From: an uncultured Polaribacter sp.
Lineage (GTDB): Bacteria; Bacteroidota; Bacteroidia; Flavobacteriales; Flavobacteriaceae
Assembly (NCBI GenBank): GCA_943788865.1
Contig: CALSRX010000001.1
Coordinates: 248,001 to 312,000, forward strand
Direction: 5' to 3'
DNA length: 64,000 nt
Shown here: positions 1 to 9,094 of the stretch, in pieces
Numbering within the stretch: the first letter of the stretch is position 1
Layout of the letters: each line of letters opens with the position of its first letter
Position numbers and translations under genes: made by a program
Notes under the pieces: generated by a model
What the model saw: the letters and a program-made list of their open reading frames with translations, nothing else
The model's database searches: none
What the model was told of the DNA's origin: nothing

Positions 1-606
1 TTCATATTTCGTATCCACTAAAATCAACCCTCTAGAAGCTGCGATTTCAGTTCCTCTTGCAAACAATTTACGAGTATACTTTTCTAACACTACATAATCT
101 TCTTCAGATACAATTCCATTTGCTAAAATGTCTTCACGAGAAATATCTTCATCGTGCTCGCCATTAGCTGCTTTAGTAGATGGTGTTATAATTGGTATTG
201 GAAATTGATCATTTTCTTTCATACCTTCTGGCATTTCTACACCACAAAGTATTCTTTTTCCTGCTTTGTACTCTCTTGCTGCGTGACCAGATAAATAACC
301 ACGAATGACCATTTCTACTTTAAATGGCTCGCATAAATGACCGATCGCTACATTTTCATCAGGGGTTGACACTAACCAATTCGGAACAATATCTGCAGTA
401 GCATTCATCATTTTGGTTGCTATCTGATTTAAAATTTGACCTTTAAACGGAATTTGCTTTGGAAGAATTACATCGAAGGCTGAGAGTCTGTCAGAAGCAA
501 TCATTACCAAAACTTCGTCATTTATATTATAAACCTCTCTTACTTTCCCTTTGTAAACTGATTTCTGTTTCGGAAAATGAAAGTTTGTTTCGTTAATTGT
601 ATTCAT
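1..606 (-). CDS. purC: SAICAR synthase (PurC), C-terminus cut by window edge
   Basis: Phosphoribosylaminoimidazole-succinocarboxamide synthase joins CAIR and aspartate using ATP in purine biosynthesis, in the cytoplasm. The reading frame starts at ATG 606 and stays open to base 1, giving about 202 residues of a family usually near 300-317. The N-terminal nucleotide-binding stretch YKGKVREVY (about residues 18-26) and the conserved [10 protein letters not shown] just after it are typical of PurC. A TACTTTTG box with an upstream TTG lies just before the start, so the gene is probably transcribed on its own. It runs in the same direction as phoH, about 60 bases upstream. The identification is firm; only the C-terminal third is unseen. 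Confidence 0.96.
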   Translation of the reverse strand, partial: MNTINETNFHFPKQKSVYKGKVREVYNINDEVLVMIASDRLSAFDVILPKQIPFKGQILNQIATKMMNATADIVPNWLVSTPDENVAIGHLCEPFKVEMVIRGYLSGHAAREYKAGKRILCGVEMPEGMKENDQFPIPIITPSTKAANGEHDEDISREDILANGIVSEEDYVVLEKYTRKLFARGTEIAASRGLILVDTKYE

Positions 607-630
607 TAATTGTTGTGTTGTTGTTGCTTG

Positions 631-661
631 CAAAAGTAAACTAAAGACTTTTTACGAACAA
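631..661 (-). promoter_or_regulatory. Bacteroidota-type promoter of purC
   Basis: On the minus strand the -7 box reads TACTTTTG (638-631), an exact match to the TAnnTTTG consensus used by the Bacteroidota primary sigma factor. A TTG for the -33 element sits at 661-659, 20 bases away. The predicted transcript would start near 626 and have a leader of about 20 bases before the purC ATG. The call is from sequence match only. Confidence 0.6.
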
Positions 662-668
662 CAAAAAA

Positions 669-1616
669 CTATTCTGTTTCTATACTTTTGTATGCCGTAA
701 TTATTCGTTTTACCAATCGGTGACGAATGACATCTTTATCATCTAAATAAATTTGTGCAATTCCTTCAATGTCTTTTAGAGCCAGTAACGATTCTTTTAG
801 TCCAGAAACTTGTTTTCTAGGTAAATCAATTTGTCCAGGATCTCCATTGATAACAAACTTTGCATGTTTTCCCATTCTGGTTAAAAACATTTTCATTTGA
901 TTATGGGTTGTATTTTGCGCTTCGTCTAAAATTACAAATGCATTGTCTAAGGTTCTACCTCGCATAAATGCTAGTGGTGCAATCTGTATGACTCCTTTTT
1001 CTAAATAAGATTCTAATTTTTCATGCGGAATCATATCCCTTAAAGCATCGTAAAGTGGTTGCATATACGGATCTAATTTTTCTTTTAAATCTCCAGGTAA
1101 AAACCCTAAATTTTCACCAGATTCTACAGCAGGTCTTGTTAAAATAATTCTACGAACTTCTTTTTCTTTTAGGGCTTTTACGGCTAGAGCAACAGCAGTA
1201 TATGTTTTTCCTGTTCCGGCTGGACCCACTGCAAAAAGCATATCGTTTTGTTGCATCATAGAAACCATTTTGCGTTGGTTCTCTGTTTGTGCTTTTATCA
1301 ACCTACCATTAACACCATGAACCAAAACATCTTTGGCATTTACATTTGCGTTTTCTTCTTTTCCAGTTGATATTAAAATCCGATCAATGCTATTTTCGTC
1401 AAGCTTGTTGTATTTGTTAAAATACTTCATCAACATTTCTACACGTTTTTCAAATTCGTCTAGAATGTCAGATTCTCCGTAAATTTTTAAATTATTACCT
1501 CTAGCTACTATTTTTATTTTCGGGAAGTGTTTTTTTAAGTGTGCTATTGTGCTGTTTTGAGTTCCAAAAAATTCTTTTGGATCTATGTCTGTGAGTTCAA
1601 TAATTCTTTCTGTCAA
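669..1616 (-). CDS. phoH: PhoH family ATPase
   Basis: A PhoH-like P-loop ATPase of 315 residues, the usual length for the cytoplasmic PhoH/YbeZ group. The Walker A motif GPAGTGKT is at residues 131-138 and Walker B VILDEAQN at 228-235. The N-terminal 100 residues carry a KH-like segment usual in this family. The family is linked to RNA metabolism and, by its name, to phosphate starvation in E. coli; the exact substrate is not known. It lies downstream of purC on the same strand, with purC's own promoter between them upstream, and diverges from the SAM hydrolase gene at 1794. Confidence 0.93.
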   Translation of the reverse strand: MTERIIELTDIDPKEFFGTQNSTIAHLKKHFPKIKIVARGNNLKIYGESDILDEFEKRVEMLMKYFNKYNKLDENSIDRILISTGKEENANVNAKDVLVHGVNGRLIKAQTENQRKMVSMMQQNDMLFAVGPAGTGKTYTAVALAVKALKEKEVRRIILTRPAVESGENLGFLPGDLKEKLDPYMQPLYDALRDMIPHEKLESYLEKGVIQIAPLAFMRGRTLDNAFVILDEAQNTTHNQMKMFLTRMGKHAKFVINGDPGQIDLPRKQVSGLKESLLALKDIEGIAQIYLDDKDVIRHRLVKRIITAYKSIETE

Positions 1617-1735
1617 ATGATTCTATTTTAATAGGTTAACAATCTGTGTATTGTAAATAGTTATATAAAATAAAATGAGATAAAATCTATCTGCTTTTTA
1701 TACAAGAAAATTACGGATAAAAAATTAGAATTGAT

Positions 1736-1743
1736 TAGCTTTG
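1736..1743 (+). promoter_or_regulatory. -7 promoter box upstream of the SAM hydrolase gene
   Basis: TAGCTTTG matches the TAnnTTTG box exactly and lies 50 bases before the ATG at 1794. No clear TTG lies at the proper upstream distance, so the -33 element is weak or absent. Confidence 0.4.
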
Positions 1744-1793
1744 TGTAAAATTTTTGTAATTTTTTAAACAACTAATTAACAGGTAGTCTTTAC

Positions 1794-2624
1794 ATGTCTT
1801 TAATTACTTTAACAACAGATTTCGGAACTAAAGACCATTTTGTAGGTGCTGTAAAGGGGGCTATTTACTCAGAGTTACCTGATGCTAGAATTGTAGATAT
1901 TACCCACCAAATTTCTCCTTTTAGCATTACAGAAACTGCCTATATTTTAAAAAATTCTTACAAAAGTTTTCCTGATAAAAGCATTCATATTATTGGTGTA
2001 GATTCTGAGTTGAGTCCAGAAAACAAACACATTGCATTGTTGTTAGACAATCATTATTTTATTTGTCCAGATAACGGATTGATTTCTATGATTGCTTCAG
2101 AAATAAAACCAACTCAAATTGTAGAAATTAACATTCATGATCGCATAGAAAGTAGTTTCCCTGTACTAGATGTTTTTGTTCAAGTAGCATGTTTTATTGC
2201 TCGTGGAGGAAGTTTAGGTGTAATTGGTAAAGAAATTCAGACCTATAAAGAAATGACTGAAATTCAGCCAAAAATTAACTCCAACCAAACTCAAATCACC
2301 GGAAGTGTTATTTATATTGACAATTATGGAAATGTAATTAGTAATATCAGTAAAAAACTCATTTCTGAAATAGGCAAAGGAAGAGATTATAAGGTTACAG
2401 CAAGACGGTATACTTTTGATAAAATCAACAATAAGTACAATGATATTATCAACTATGCAATTAATGAAGACAGAAAACATTATGACGGCAATAAACTTGC
2501 TATTTTTAATTCTGCTGGTTTTTTAGAAATTGCAATTTATAGAAGTAATTTAAACACTGTTGGTAGTGCTTCTTCTCTCTTGGGATTGAGTTACAGAGAT
2601 ACTATTACAGTAGAATTTTATTAA
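1794..2624 (+). CDS. S-adenosyl-L-methionine hydrolase (adenosine-forming), DUF62 family
   Basis: A 276-residue protein of the DUF62 family, relatives of fluorinase and chlorinase. Characterised non-halogenating members use water or hydroxide to split S-adenosylmethionine into adenosine and methionine. Family signatures are LTTDFGTKD near residues 6-14, VDITHQI at 34-40, CPDNGL at 91-96 and DNYGN at 176-180. Halogenase activity is not expected because the nearest flavobacterial relatives are the hydrolytic type, but this cannot be proved by eye. It begins a run of plus-strand genes; the monooxygenase-like gene starts 17 bases after its stop, so co-transcription is likely. Confidence 0.9.
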   Translation: MSLITLTTDFGTKDHFVGAVKGAIYSELPDARIVDITHQISPFSITETAYILKNSYKSFPDKSIHIIGVDSELSPENKHIALLLDNHYFICPDNGLISMIASEIKPTQIVEINIHDRIESSFPVLDVFVQVACFIARGGSLGVIGKEIQTYKEMTEIQPKINSNQTQITGSVIYIDNYGNVISNISKKLISEIGKGRDYKVTARRYTFDKINNKYNDIINYAINEDRKHYDGNKLAIFNSAGFLEIAIYRSNLNTVGSASSLLGLSYRDTITVEFY

Positions 2625-2641
2625 TTATTTAGAAACTATAG

Positions 2642-2938
2642 ATGTTTGTTAGAATTGTAAAAATGGGGTTTCATCAAGAAAATGTATCGGCATTTTTAGA
2701 AATTTTTGAAAACAAAAAAGAAAAAATTAGAGCAAACAATGGTTGTCAATTATTAGAGTTGTACCGAGATAAAAACGACCCAACTATTTTCTTTACTTAT
2801 AGTTATTGGGAAACTGAAAAAGATTTAGAAAACTACAGAAACTCTGAATTATTTAAAGTTGTTTGGGCAGAAACTAAAGCATTATTTAATATCAAACCAG
2901 AAGCTTGGAGTGTTGATAAAACGGTAAGCATGCCTTAA
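2642..2938 (+). CDS. Antibiotic biosynthesis monooxygenase (ABM) domain protein
   Basis: A 98-residue ferredoxin-like-fold protein of the ABM/YgiN type. The start MFVRIVKMGFH, the central YRDKNDPTIFFTYSYWE and the ending WAETKALF resemble small quinone-oxidising or haem-binding monooxygenase homologues and stress-response dimers. The substrate is unknown. The gene sits between the SAM hydrolase and a GNAT gene with short gaps (17 bases each side), suggesting one transcript. Confidence 0.85.
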   Translation: MFVRIVKMGFHQENVSAFLEIFENKKEKIRANNGCQLLELYRDKNDPTIFFTYSYWETEKDLENYRNSELFKVVWAETKALFNIKPEAWSVDKTVSMP

Positions 2939-2955
2939 ACAATTATCAGTTATTA

Positions 2956-3492
2956 ATGAAGCTCTTTTCTTTTATTCATTTTCCAGAAATTAACACAGAA
3001 CGATTGTTGCTACGTCAATTACATTCAGATGATGCTCTTGCTATTTTTAAATTGCGTTCTAATAAAGAAAGCAACAAACTAATTACTAGAAATACACCTA
3101 AGAGTTTAGACGAAGCTTCCGAATTCATTACTATTTGTCATCAAGAATTTGAGAAAGAAAACCGGATATTTTGGGCTATGGTATCAAAAGAAACCAACGA
3201 AGTTATTGGTACTATTGTATATCATAAAATATCATTAGATACTAATTATGCTGAAATTGGGTACGAATTAGACCCAATATTTCATCAAAAAGGTTTTATG
3301 AGTGAAGCCATGAATGCGGTTTTAGAGTTTGGGGGTTCAAAAATGAAATTAAAAGTTATAGAAGCGTTTACACACAAAAATAATATAGCTTCTATTGCGT
3401 TGTTAGAAAAACATCTTTTTGTTTTTCAGCCAGAAAGAAGAGACGAAGGTTTTGAAAATAATCGTATTTTTCGTCTCGATATACAGTATTAA
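2956..3492 (+). CDS. GNAT family N-acetyltransferase (RimJ/RimL type)
   Basis: A 178-residue acyltransferase. The opening TERLLLRQLHSDDA is the usual start of the RimJ/RimL subgroup, followed by a central WAMVSKETNEVIGTIV strand region and an acetyl-CoA-binding stretch near residues 110-125 (HQKGFMSEAM). The family uses acetyl-CoA to modify amino groups on proteins or small molecules; the acceptor here is unknown. It is the last gene before the gldF promoter region and follows the ABM gene by 17 bases. Confidence 0.88.
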   Translation: MKLFSFIHFPEINTERLLLRQLHSDDALAIFKLRSNKESNKLITRNTPKSLDEASEFITICHQEFEKENRIFWAMVSKETNEVIGTIVYHKISLDTNYAEIGYELDPIFHQKGFMSEAMNAVLEFGGSKMKLKVIEAFTHKNNIASIALLEKHLFVFQPERRDEGFENNRIFRLDIQY

Positions 3493-3504
3493 AAAGTTAA
3501 CTAA

Positions 3505-3531
3505 TAGATCTCGACTGCGCTCGACCTGATA
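3505..3531. repeat. Short palindromic intergenic repeat, partial
   Basis: The stretch TCTCGACTGCGCTCGACCTGA is a partial palindrome built on CTCGACTGCGCTCGA. Related GTCAT/TCGAG/ATCTC pieces occur near 14070, 18015 and 22005 in this window, always between genes. It lies between the GNAT gene and gldF. It is probably a copy of a REP-like family. Confidence 0.5.
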
Positions 3532-3540
3532 AAAATTAAT

Positions 3541-4260
3541 ATGATTCCGATTCTAAGAAAAGAATTCAATTTGTTTTTTGCTTCACCAATTGCTTATTTG
3601 GTGATTGGGGTTTTCTTATTGGTAAACGGGTTATTTTTATGGGTTTTTAAAGACAATACCAATATTTTAAATGCAGGTTTTGCAGATTTAAACAGCTTTT
3701 TTTATTTAGCGCCATGGATTTTAGTATTCTTAATTCCGGCTATAACCATGAAAAGTTTTGCAGACGAATTAAATACTGGAACCATAGAAACTTTGCGCAC
3801 AAAACCAATTACAGATTGGCAAATAGTATTGGGTAAATTTACCGCTTCGCTCCTCTTAATTGTTATTGCTTTAGCACCAACGATGACCTATGTGTACACA
3901 ATCATTCAATTGGGAAATCCGATTGGAAACATCGATTTAGGCAGCACCATTGGTTCCTATATTGGGTTGTTGTTTTTAGCAGCCACGTATACATCAGTTG
4001 GTTTGTTTACCTCGACGTTTTCTAAAAATCAAATTGTTGCGTTTATTTTGGGTGTTTTTATCACCTTCTTTTTATTTTACGGATTTGACGCCATTGCAGG
4101 TATCTTTCCTACCAATAGCTATACCATTCAGTTATTAGGAATCAACGAACATTACAAAAGCATTAGTCGTGGTGTCATAGACACTAGAGATGTTTTGTAT
4201 TTCATCTCTCTCACTATTTTCTTTTTATTACTAACTAAAAACCAGTTACGTAATGTCTAA
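3541..4260 (+). CDS. gldF: Gliding motility ABC transporter permease GldF
   Basis: An ABC-2-type permease of 239 residues with six predicted membrane segments. The start MIPILRKEFNLFFASPIAYL and the segment around KSFADELNTGTIETL are characteristic of GldF. With GldG and the ATPase GldA (not in this window) it forms an inner-membrane ABC transporter required for gliding in Flavobacterium johnsoniae; later work suggests an indirect role in some species. The stop overlaps the start of gldG by 8 bases, so the two are translated together. Confidence 0.95.
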   Translation: MIPILRKEFNLFFASPIAYLVIGVFLLVNGLFLWVFKDNTNILNAGFADLNSFFYLAPWILVFLIPAITMKSFADELNTGTIETLRTKPITDWQIVLGKFTASLLLIVIALAPTMTYVYTIIQLGNPIGNIDLGSTIGSYIGLLFLAATYTSVGLFTSTFSKNQIVAFILGVFITFFLFYGFDAIAGIFPTNSYTIQLLGINEHYKSISRGVIDTRDVLYFISLTIFFLLLTKNQLRNV

Positions 4261-5893
4261 GAATTTAAAATTTTTCGCAAAAATAGTAGTTGGTTTACTG
4301 TTGATGAACTTCTTAGGAAATCAATTTTACAAACGTTTTGATTTAACGCAGGACAATCGTTATACCTTAACAAAAACAACAACTTCAATTGTAAATTCTG
4401 TAAGTAATATTCTACATATAAAAGTGTATTTAGAAGGCGATTTTCCGGCCGAATTTAAGCGTTTGCAAATTGAAACAAAACAATTTTTAGAAGAGTTAAG
4501 AGCTGTAAATTCTAATATTAGAATTCAGTTTGTAAATCCGGATACGCTTAGAGAAGAGTTGATTAAAAAAGGAATGATTCCTAGTAGATTAACCGTAGAA
4601 GAAAATGGCAAACTTTCGGAAGCTATTATTTTTCCATGGGCAGAAATTTCTTATCAAAATAAAACAGAGTTTGTAAACTTATTACCAAGTTCTAATGTCA
4701 GTTCTCAAGACGAACAACTACAAAATGCTGTTGAAAGTTTAGAATTTTCTTTTGCTAGTGCTCTTAAAAATATTGGCAGAAAAAAGAAACAAAAAATTGC
4801 TGTATTAACTGGAAATGGAGAATTGCAAGATATTTATCTGTATAGTTTTTTAAAAGAAGTTGCTAGTAAAAATAGTTTGGCAAAATTCACCTTAGATTCT
4901 GTTGCTGCAAATCCGCAAAAAACTTTAAAAGATTTAACTAGTTTTGATTTAGCCATCATTGCAAAACCAACAATTAAGTTTTCTGATAATGAAAAACTAG
5001 TGTTAGATCAGTTTATCACAAATGGTGGTAAAACTCTTTGGATGATTGACAACGTACAAGCAGAACAAGATAGCTTATTGCAAACTGGCAAAATGTTAGC
5101 GTATCCAAGAGATTTGAATTTAACCGATTTATTATTTGCTTATGGTGTAAGAATAAATACCAGTTTAATTAAAGACATGTATGCTGCTAAAATTCCACTA
5201 GCAACAGGGAATGTTGGTAATCAGGCTCAGTTTCAAAATCTACCATGGAGTTTTCACCCATTGGTAAATGGAAATGCAGATCATCCGATTACCAAAAATA
5301 TTCGCCCAGTTCGCTTACAATTTACAACACAAATTGATACGTTAAAAAACAACATCAAAAAAACTTCGTTATTAGCCACATCATTATTATCTGCAAAACT
5401 GGGAACGCCAAATTTTGTGGAACTAAAAAGTATCGCTGATGAGCAAAATCCAAACGAATATAATAGCGGAAAACAACTTACGGCAGTTTTGTTAGAAGGC
5501 TCATTTAATTCGGCTTACAAAAACAGAATAAAGCCTTTTAAAACATCACTTTATAAAGACCAAAGTATTGCCAACAAAATGGTTGTAATAGCCGATGGGG
5601 ATATTGCTAAAAATCAACTCTTAAAAAATCAACCTTACGATTTATCAATAGACAAATGGACACAAGAAGCCTTTGGAAATAAAGAGCTTTTATTAAATAC
5701 TGTAGATTATCTATTAGACGATGATGGTTTAATAAACCTCAGAAATAAATCTTTAAAAATAAATCTATTAGACAAGCAAAAAGCTTTTGAAGAACGTACT
5801 TTTTGGCAACTATTTAATATTGCTTTGCCTTTAGCATTGTTAGCTCTTTTTGGTCTAGTTTTTAATTATTTACGAAAAAAGAAATACACATAG
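4253..5893 (+). CDS. gldG: Gliding motility ABC transporter substrate-binding protein GldG
   Basis: A 546-residue protein with an N-terminal membrane segment (about residues 8-24), a large periplasmic part and a C-terminal membrane segment (about 518-540) followed by RKKKY. The phrase DLTQDNRYTLT just after the first segment is the GldG hallmark, and the length is normal. It partners GldF in the gliding ABC transporter. It overlaps gldF by 8 bases. In many flavobacteria dnaN follows gldG directly, whereas here about 11 kb of other genes lie between. Confidence 0.95.
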   Translation: MSKNLKFFAKIVVGLLLMNFLGNQFYKRFDLTQDNRYTLTKTTTSIVNSVSNILHIKVYLEGDFPAEFKRLQIETKQFLEELRAVNSNIRIQFVNPDTLREELIKKGMIPSRLTVEENGKLSEAIIFPWAEISYQNKTEFVNLLPSSNVSSQDEQLQNAVESLEFSFASALKNIGRKKKQKIAVLTGNGELQDIYLYSFLKEVASKNSLAKFTLDSVAANPQKTLKDLTSFDLAIIAKPTIKFSDNEKLVLDQFITNGGKTLWMIDNVQAEQDSLLQTGKMLAYPRDLNLTDLLFAYGVRINTSLIKDMYAAKIPLATGNVGNQAQFQNLPWSFHPLVNGNADHPITKNIRPVRLQFTTQIDTLKNNIKKTSLLATSLLSAKLGTPNFVELKSIADEQNPNEYNSGKQLTAVLLEGSFNSAYKNRIKPFKTSLYKDQSIANKMVVIADGDIAKNQLLKNQPYDLSIDKWTQEAFGNKELLLNTVDYLLDDDGLINLRNKSLKINLLDKQKAFEERTFWQLFNIALPLALLALFGLVFNYLRKKKYT

Positions 5894-5967
5894 TTAGAAA
5901 CATAGGTATTGTAACAAATTAAGCAAATCCTCGTCGTTTAACTAATATCTAACAATTTTATGTATTT

Positions 5968-7227
5968 ATGAATCAAACTAAAACCTTTTTTCTTAGCATA
6001 CTGCTTATGATATCAATTTTTGCATCTTTTAAGATGTATAAAAGCGAACAAACACAGTTGCAACTCAAAAGTGATTTAATTGAGCTTTCTCATGTTGAAT
6101 ACGGTCTTTTAAATGTTGATAAATGGGAAAGACTTTTAGCGGATATCATTGCAAATAAATTAGGAGATTTTAAGACTGATGAAATAGGCAATGACGAAAT
6201 GAAAGAGAACGTTTCTGTATTGCTAAAAACCCTCATCGATGATTACGAGAAAACGGTTCAAAAGAAAAATTCTGAAGGTCTTTTTGCGTCCGTAAAAAAA
6301 ACATTATACGCTTCTGCTTTTGACGGAATTAGGGAAGACATTCCAGCACTTACAGAAAAAGTAATGTCATTTTTAGATGTTAAAAATAATAAAGAAGGAA
6401 TTAAAGAATACATTGTTGTACTCTTAAAAAAATACACCAAAAGTTCGTTTTCAAGAACAGACTATTCAAAAACGGATGCAATTGTTAAGAAACATGAAAG
6501 CGATACTAGTGAAAATGCAATAACAGTTTTACATGAAAAGATTGAAAAACAACAGGAAGAAAGTCAGATTTACAAAGTCTTGTTAGCCATTTCTTTTTTA
6601 GGATTTATCGTTGTTTTCTTTTTAATTAAAAAAATCTCTAAAATTGATTATTTAGCCGGAATACTATTTAGTTTTTTACTGTTATTTTTAGGTATTACTT
6701 TACCTATGATAGAAATTGATGCACGCATCTCTGAAATTAGTTTTTCCTTTTTAAATGAAACTATTAGCTTTAAAAACCAGGTGTTATTTTACAAAAGCAA
6801 AAGTATCTATGAAGTTGTAACCTTAATGATGGCGCAACGTAAATTCGATTTAATTGTAGTTGGAATTTTAATCTTTTTGTTTAGTGTTTTGTTTCCAATT
6901 ACCAAATTAGTTTCATCAATCTTATATATAATAAACAATAAATTAAAGGGAAATAAAATCATACAGTTCTTTATATTTAAAACTGGTAAATGGTCTATGG
7001 CAGATGTTTTTGTAATTGCAATTATTATGGCTTTTATCGGTTTTCAAGGAATTATCAATGAACAACTTAGTCAGTTAAAATTAGTTTCAGAATCTGTCGA
7101 TATCCTAACAACCAACAATTCTAGTGTCTTATTCGGTTTCTTTTCATTTACGGCCTTTGTTATTGTTAGCATTGCAATTTCACACAGAATGCACAAAGAA
7201 AGAAACCTTATTAAAAAAAGTAACTAA
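5968..7227 (+). CDS. PqiA-like integral membrane protein with long helical N-terminal part
   Basis: A 419-residue protein. A membrane segment at about residues 5-21 is followed by a soluble, charged, probably helical part (about 30-195), then about five membrane segments. The C-terminal half carries paraquat-inducible protein A features: a LPMIEIDARI-like first loop near residue 250, FPITKLVSS near 308 and KTGKWSMADVFVIA near 337. PqiA proteins are linked to membrane lipid homeostasis in proteobacteria. Only one PqiA half is present, whereas the proteobacterial protein has two, and the N-terminal extension is unusual. It stands alone, about 75 bases after gldG. Function is inferred from family only. 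Confidence 0.75.
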   Translation: MNQTKTFFLSILLMISIFASFKMYKSEQTQLQLKSDLIELSHVEYGLLNVDKWERLLADIIANKLGDFKTDEIGNDEMKENVSVLLKTLIDDYEKTVQKKNSEGLFASVKKTLYASAFDGIREDIPALTEKVMSFLDVKNNKEGIKEYIVVLLKKYTKSSFSRTDYSKTDAIVKKHESDTSENAITVLHEKIEKQQEESQIYKVLLAISFLGFIVVFFLIKKISKIDYLAGILFSFLLLFLGITLPMIEIDARISEISFSFLNETISFKNQVLFYKSKSIYEVVTLMMAQRKFDLIVVGILIFLFSVLFPITKLVSSILYIINNKLKGNKIIQFFIFKTGKWSMADVFVIAIIMAFIGFQGIINEQLSQLKLVSESVDILTTNNSSVLFGFFSFTAFVIVSIAISHRMHKERNLIKKSN

Positions 7228-7327
7228 ATCATTTCCCAATAAACTTTTACAAAAAATTTCACCTTTCTAGTTTCATAAAGATTGTGTATTTTTAGAAAAA
7301 CTAATTTTCATTCTAAAACATACACTC

Positions 7328-8215
7328 ATGAAAAAACTAACTAAAGAAGACATTTCTCCAGAAGTATTTGATTTATACGATGATTATGCCCATAATAAAA
7401 TAGACAGAAGAGGTTTTGTTGAAAAACTAGGAATGTACGCAGTAGCAGGAGTTACTGTTCCGTCTTTACTAAGTTTTATGTCGCCGAATTATGTAGATAC
7501 CATGACGGTAAAAAAAGAGGATGAACGCATTGATTCTGATTACATCAATTACAATTCTCCAAAAGGGGGCGGAACGATAAAAGGATTATTATCTACTCCA
7601 AAAAATGTTTCTAAGAAATTGCCCGGCATTGTGGTTGTTCATGAAAACCGTGGACTAAATCCATATATAGAAGATGTTGGGCGTAGAACAGCTGTGGATG
7701 GTTTTATTTCGTTGGCACCTGATGCTTTAAGTCCGCTTGGAGGATATCCAGGAAACGATGATGATGGAAGAACCATGCAACGAAAAAGAAATCAGAATGA
7801 AATGCTAGAAGATTTTATTGCTGCTTATGAATATTTAAAAAATCATAAAGATTGTAACGGTAAAATTGGTGTTGTTGGATTTTGTTTTGGGGGTTGGATT
7901 TCAAACATGATGGCAGTAAAAATCCCTGATTTAGCAGCTGCAGTTCCCTATTACGGAAGACAGCCAAATGATGAAGATGCTGCAAAAGTAAAAGCACCTT
8001 TATTGCTTCAGTATGCGGGATTAGACACAAGAGTAAATGCTGGTTGGGAAGCCTATGAAAAAATATTAAAAGCTAATAAGATTGAGCATCAAGCACATTT
8101 CTACCCAAATGTGAATCATGGGTTTCATAACAATACCACACCTCGTTTTGATAGACCAGCAGCTGAGTTGTCTTGGAAAAGAACGATTGATTTTTTCAAG
8201 GAAAAAATGAGTTAA
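7328..8215 (+). CDS. Dienelactone hydrolase family protein with possible Tat-like N-terminus
   Basis: An alpha/beta hydrolase of 295 residues. The catalytic triad of the dienelactone hydrolase family is visible: Cys186 in GFCFGG, Asp233 in GLDTRV and His264 in VNHGFH. Residues 27-30 read RRGF and are followed by a hydrophobic stretch (about 35-50), which looks like a Tat signal or anchor, so the protein may act outside the cytoplasm. Natural substrate unknown. The next gene starts 6 bases after its stop and four genes run on with minimal spacing, so this is probably the first gene of an operon. Confidence 0.88.
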   Translation: MKKLTKEDISPEVFDLYDDYAHNKIDRRGFVEKLGMYAVAGVTVPSLLSFMSPNYVDTMTVKKEDERIDSDYINYNSPKGGGTIKGLLSTPKNVSKKLPGIVVVHENRGLNPYIEDVGRRTAVDGFISLAPDALSPLGGYPGNDDDGRTMQRKRNQNEMLEDFIAAYEYLKNHKDCNGKIGVVGFCFGGWISNMMAVKIPDLAAAVPYYGRQPNDEDAAKVKAPLLLQYAGLDTRVNAGWEAYEKILKANKIEHQAHFYPNVNHGFHNNTTPRFDRPAAELSWKRTIDFFKEKMS

Positions 8216-8221
8216 TCATGT

Positions 8222-9091
8222 ATGAGTAGATTTCTTAAATTAGACGTTCTTTTTCTAGGTTTTCTATTGATTACAACCATTTTATTAATTTGTTCTTGGA
8301 GACAAACCGAAAATGTAGTTGATCTATTAATTGTTAGAGGAGTTATTTTTGTTGTGAGTTTAGGATTTATCTTTTTAAATTCTATTCTAAATTCTGCTGT
8401 ATTTAATTTATTTAGAAATATCTACCCCATTTTATTAGCAGGTTATTTCTATACAGAAACCGTGCATTACAACAAACTTTTTTTCGATAATTTAGATCCA
8501 CTTTTTATTCAATTTGATCAATGGTTATTTGGCTTTCAGCCAAGCCTAACGTTTTCGAAATATTTTTCTAGTGCTGGTTTTGCCGAGCTCATGTATTTTG
8601 GCTATTTCTCTTTCTATTGCATCATTCTTAGTTTTATTTTTATTACTTTTTTTAAAAGAAAATCATTTTTTTTAGAAAGCAATTTTATTGTAGCTTTTTC
8701 CCTCTTATTTTTCTATTTTATTTTTGCTTTATTCCCTTCAGCTGGACCACAGTTTTATTTTGATGTATCTGAAAGAGCTGTTCCAACAAACGGGTATCTT
8801 TTTCAAAAAATAATACATGCAATTCAACAAGGAGCAGAACAACCAACTGGTGCTTTTCCAAGTTCTCATGTTGGTGTAACCATTGTTGTATTAGCTCTTT
8901 CAAGGAAATCTTCTCCTCTTTTTTTTAAAATTTGTATCCCAATAACAATCATATTAATACTATCAACTGTGTATATTAAAGCGCATTATGCAGTTGATGC
9001 AATTTTTGGTTTTTTAATTGCACCATTCATCTTGTATTTAGCAGAATTTGTGTATCATTATCAACCCAAAAAGAAAATTCATATAAGCTAA
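8222..9091 (+). CDS. PAP2 superfamily phosphatase/phosphotransferase (Aur1-like subgroup)
   Basis: A 289-residue membrane protein with about six membrane segments. Active-site motifs of the PAP2 superfamily are PSSHVG (His216) and HYAVD (His255, Asp259). The preceding FPSAGPQFY and the lack of an obvious first KxxxxxxRP motif fit the PAP2_3 branch, which includes inositol-phosphoceramide synthases as well as phosphatases. It lies 6 bases after the dienelactone hydrolase gene and 3 bases before a ceramide-synthase-like acyltransferase, which supports a role in lipid head-group chemistry. The substrate is inferred from context and is not certain. Confidence 0.85.
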   Translation: MSRFLKLDVLFLGFLLITTILLICSWRQTENVVDLLIVRGVIFVVSLGFIFLNSILNSAVFNLFRNIYPILLAGYFYTETVHYNKLFFDNLDPLFIQFDQWLFGFQPSLTFSKYFSSAGFAELMYFGYFSFYCIILSFIFITFFKRKSFFLESNFIVAFSLLFFYFIFALFPSAGPQFYFDVSERAVPTNGYLFQKIIHAIQQGAEQPTGAFPSSHVGVTIVVLALSRKSSPLFFKICIPITIILILSTVYIKAHYAVDAIFGFLIAPFILYLAEFVYHYQPKKKIHIS

Positions 9092-9094
9092 TTT

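Noticed and set aside
1617..1793. A SAM riboswitch ahead of the SAM hydrolase gene
   Set aside because: The 177 bases lack the stems and conserved core of the SAM riboswitch classes I know; only a promoter box is visible.
2214..2480. An 88-codon frame opposite the SAM hydrolase gene
   Set aside because: It is a mirror of a clearly conserved gene and has no family signature.
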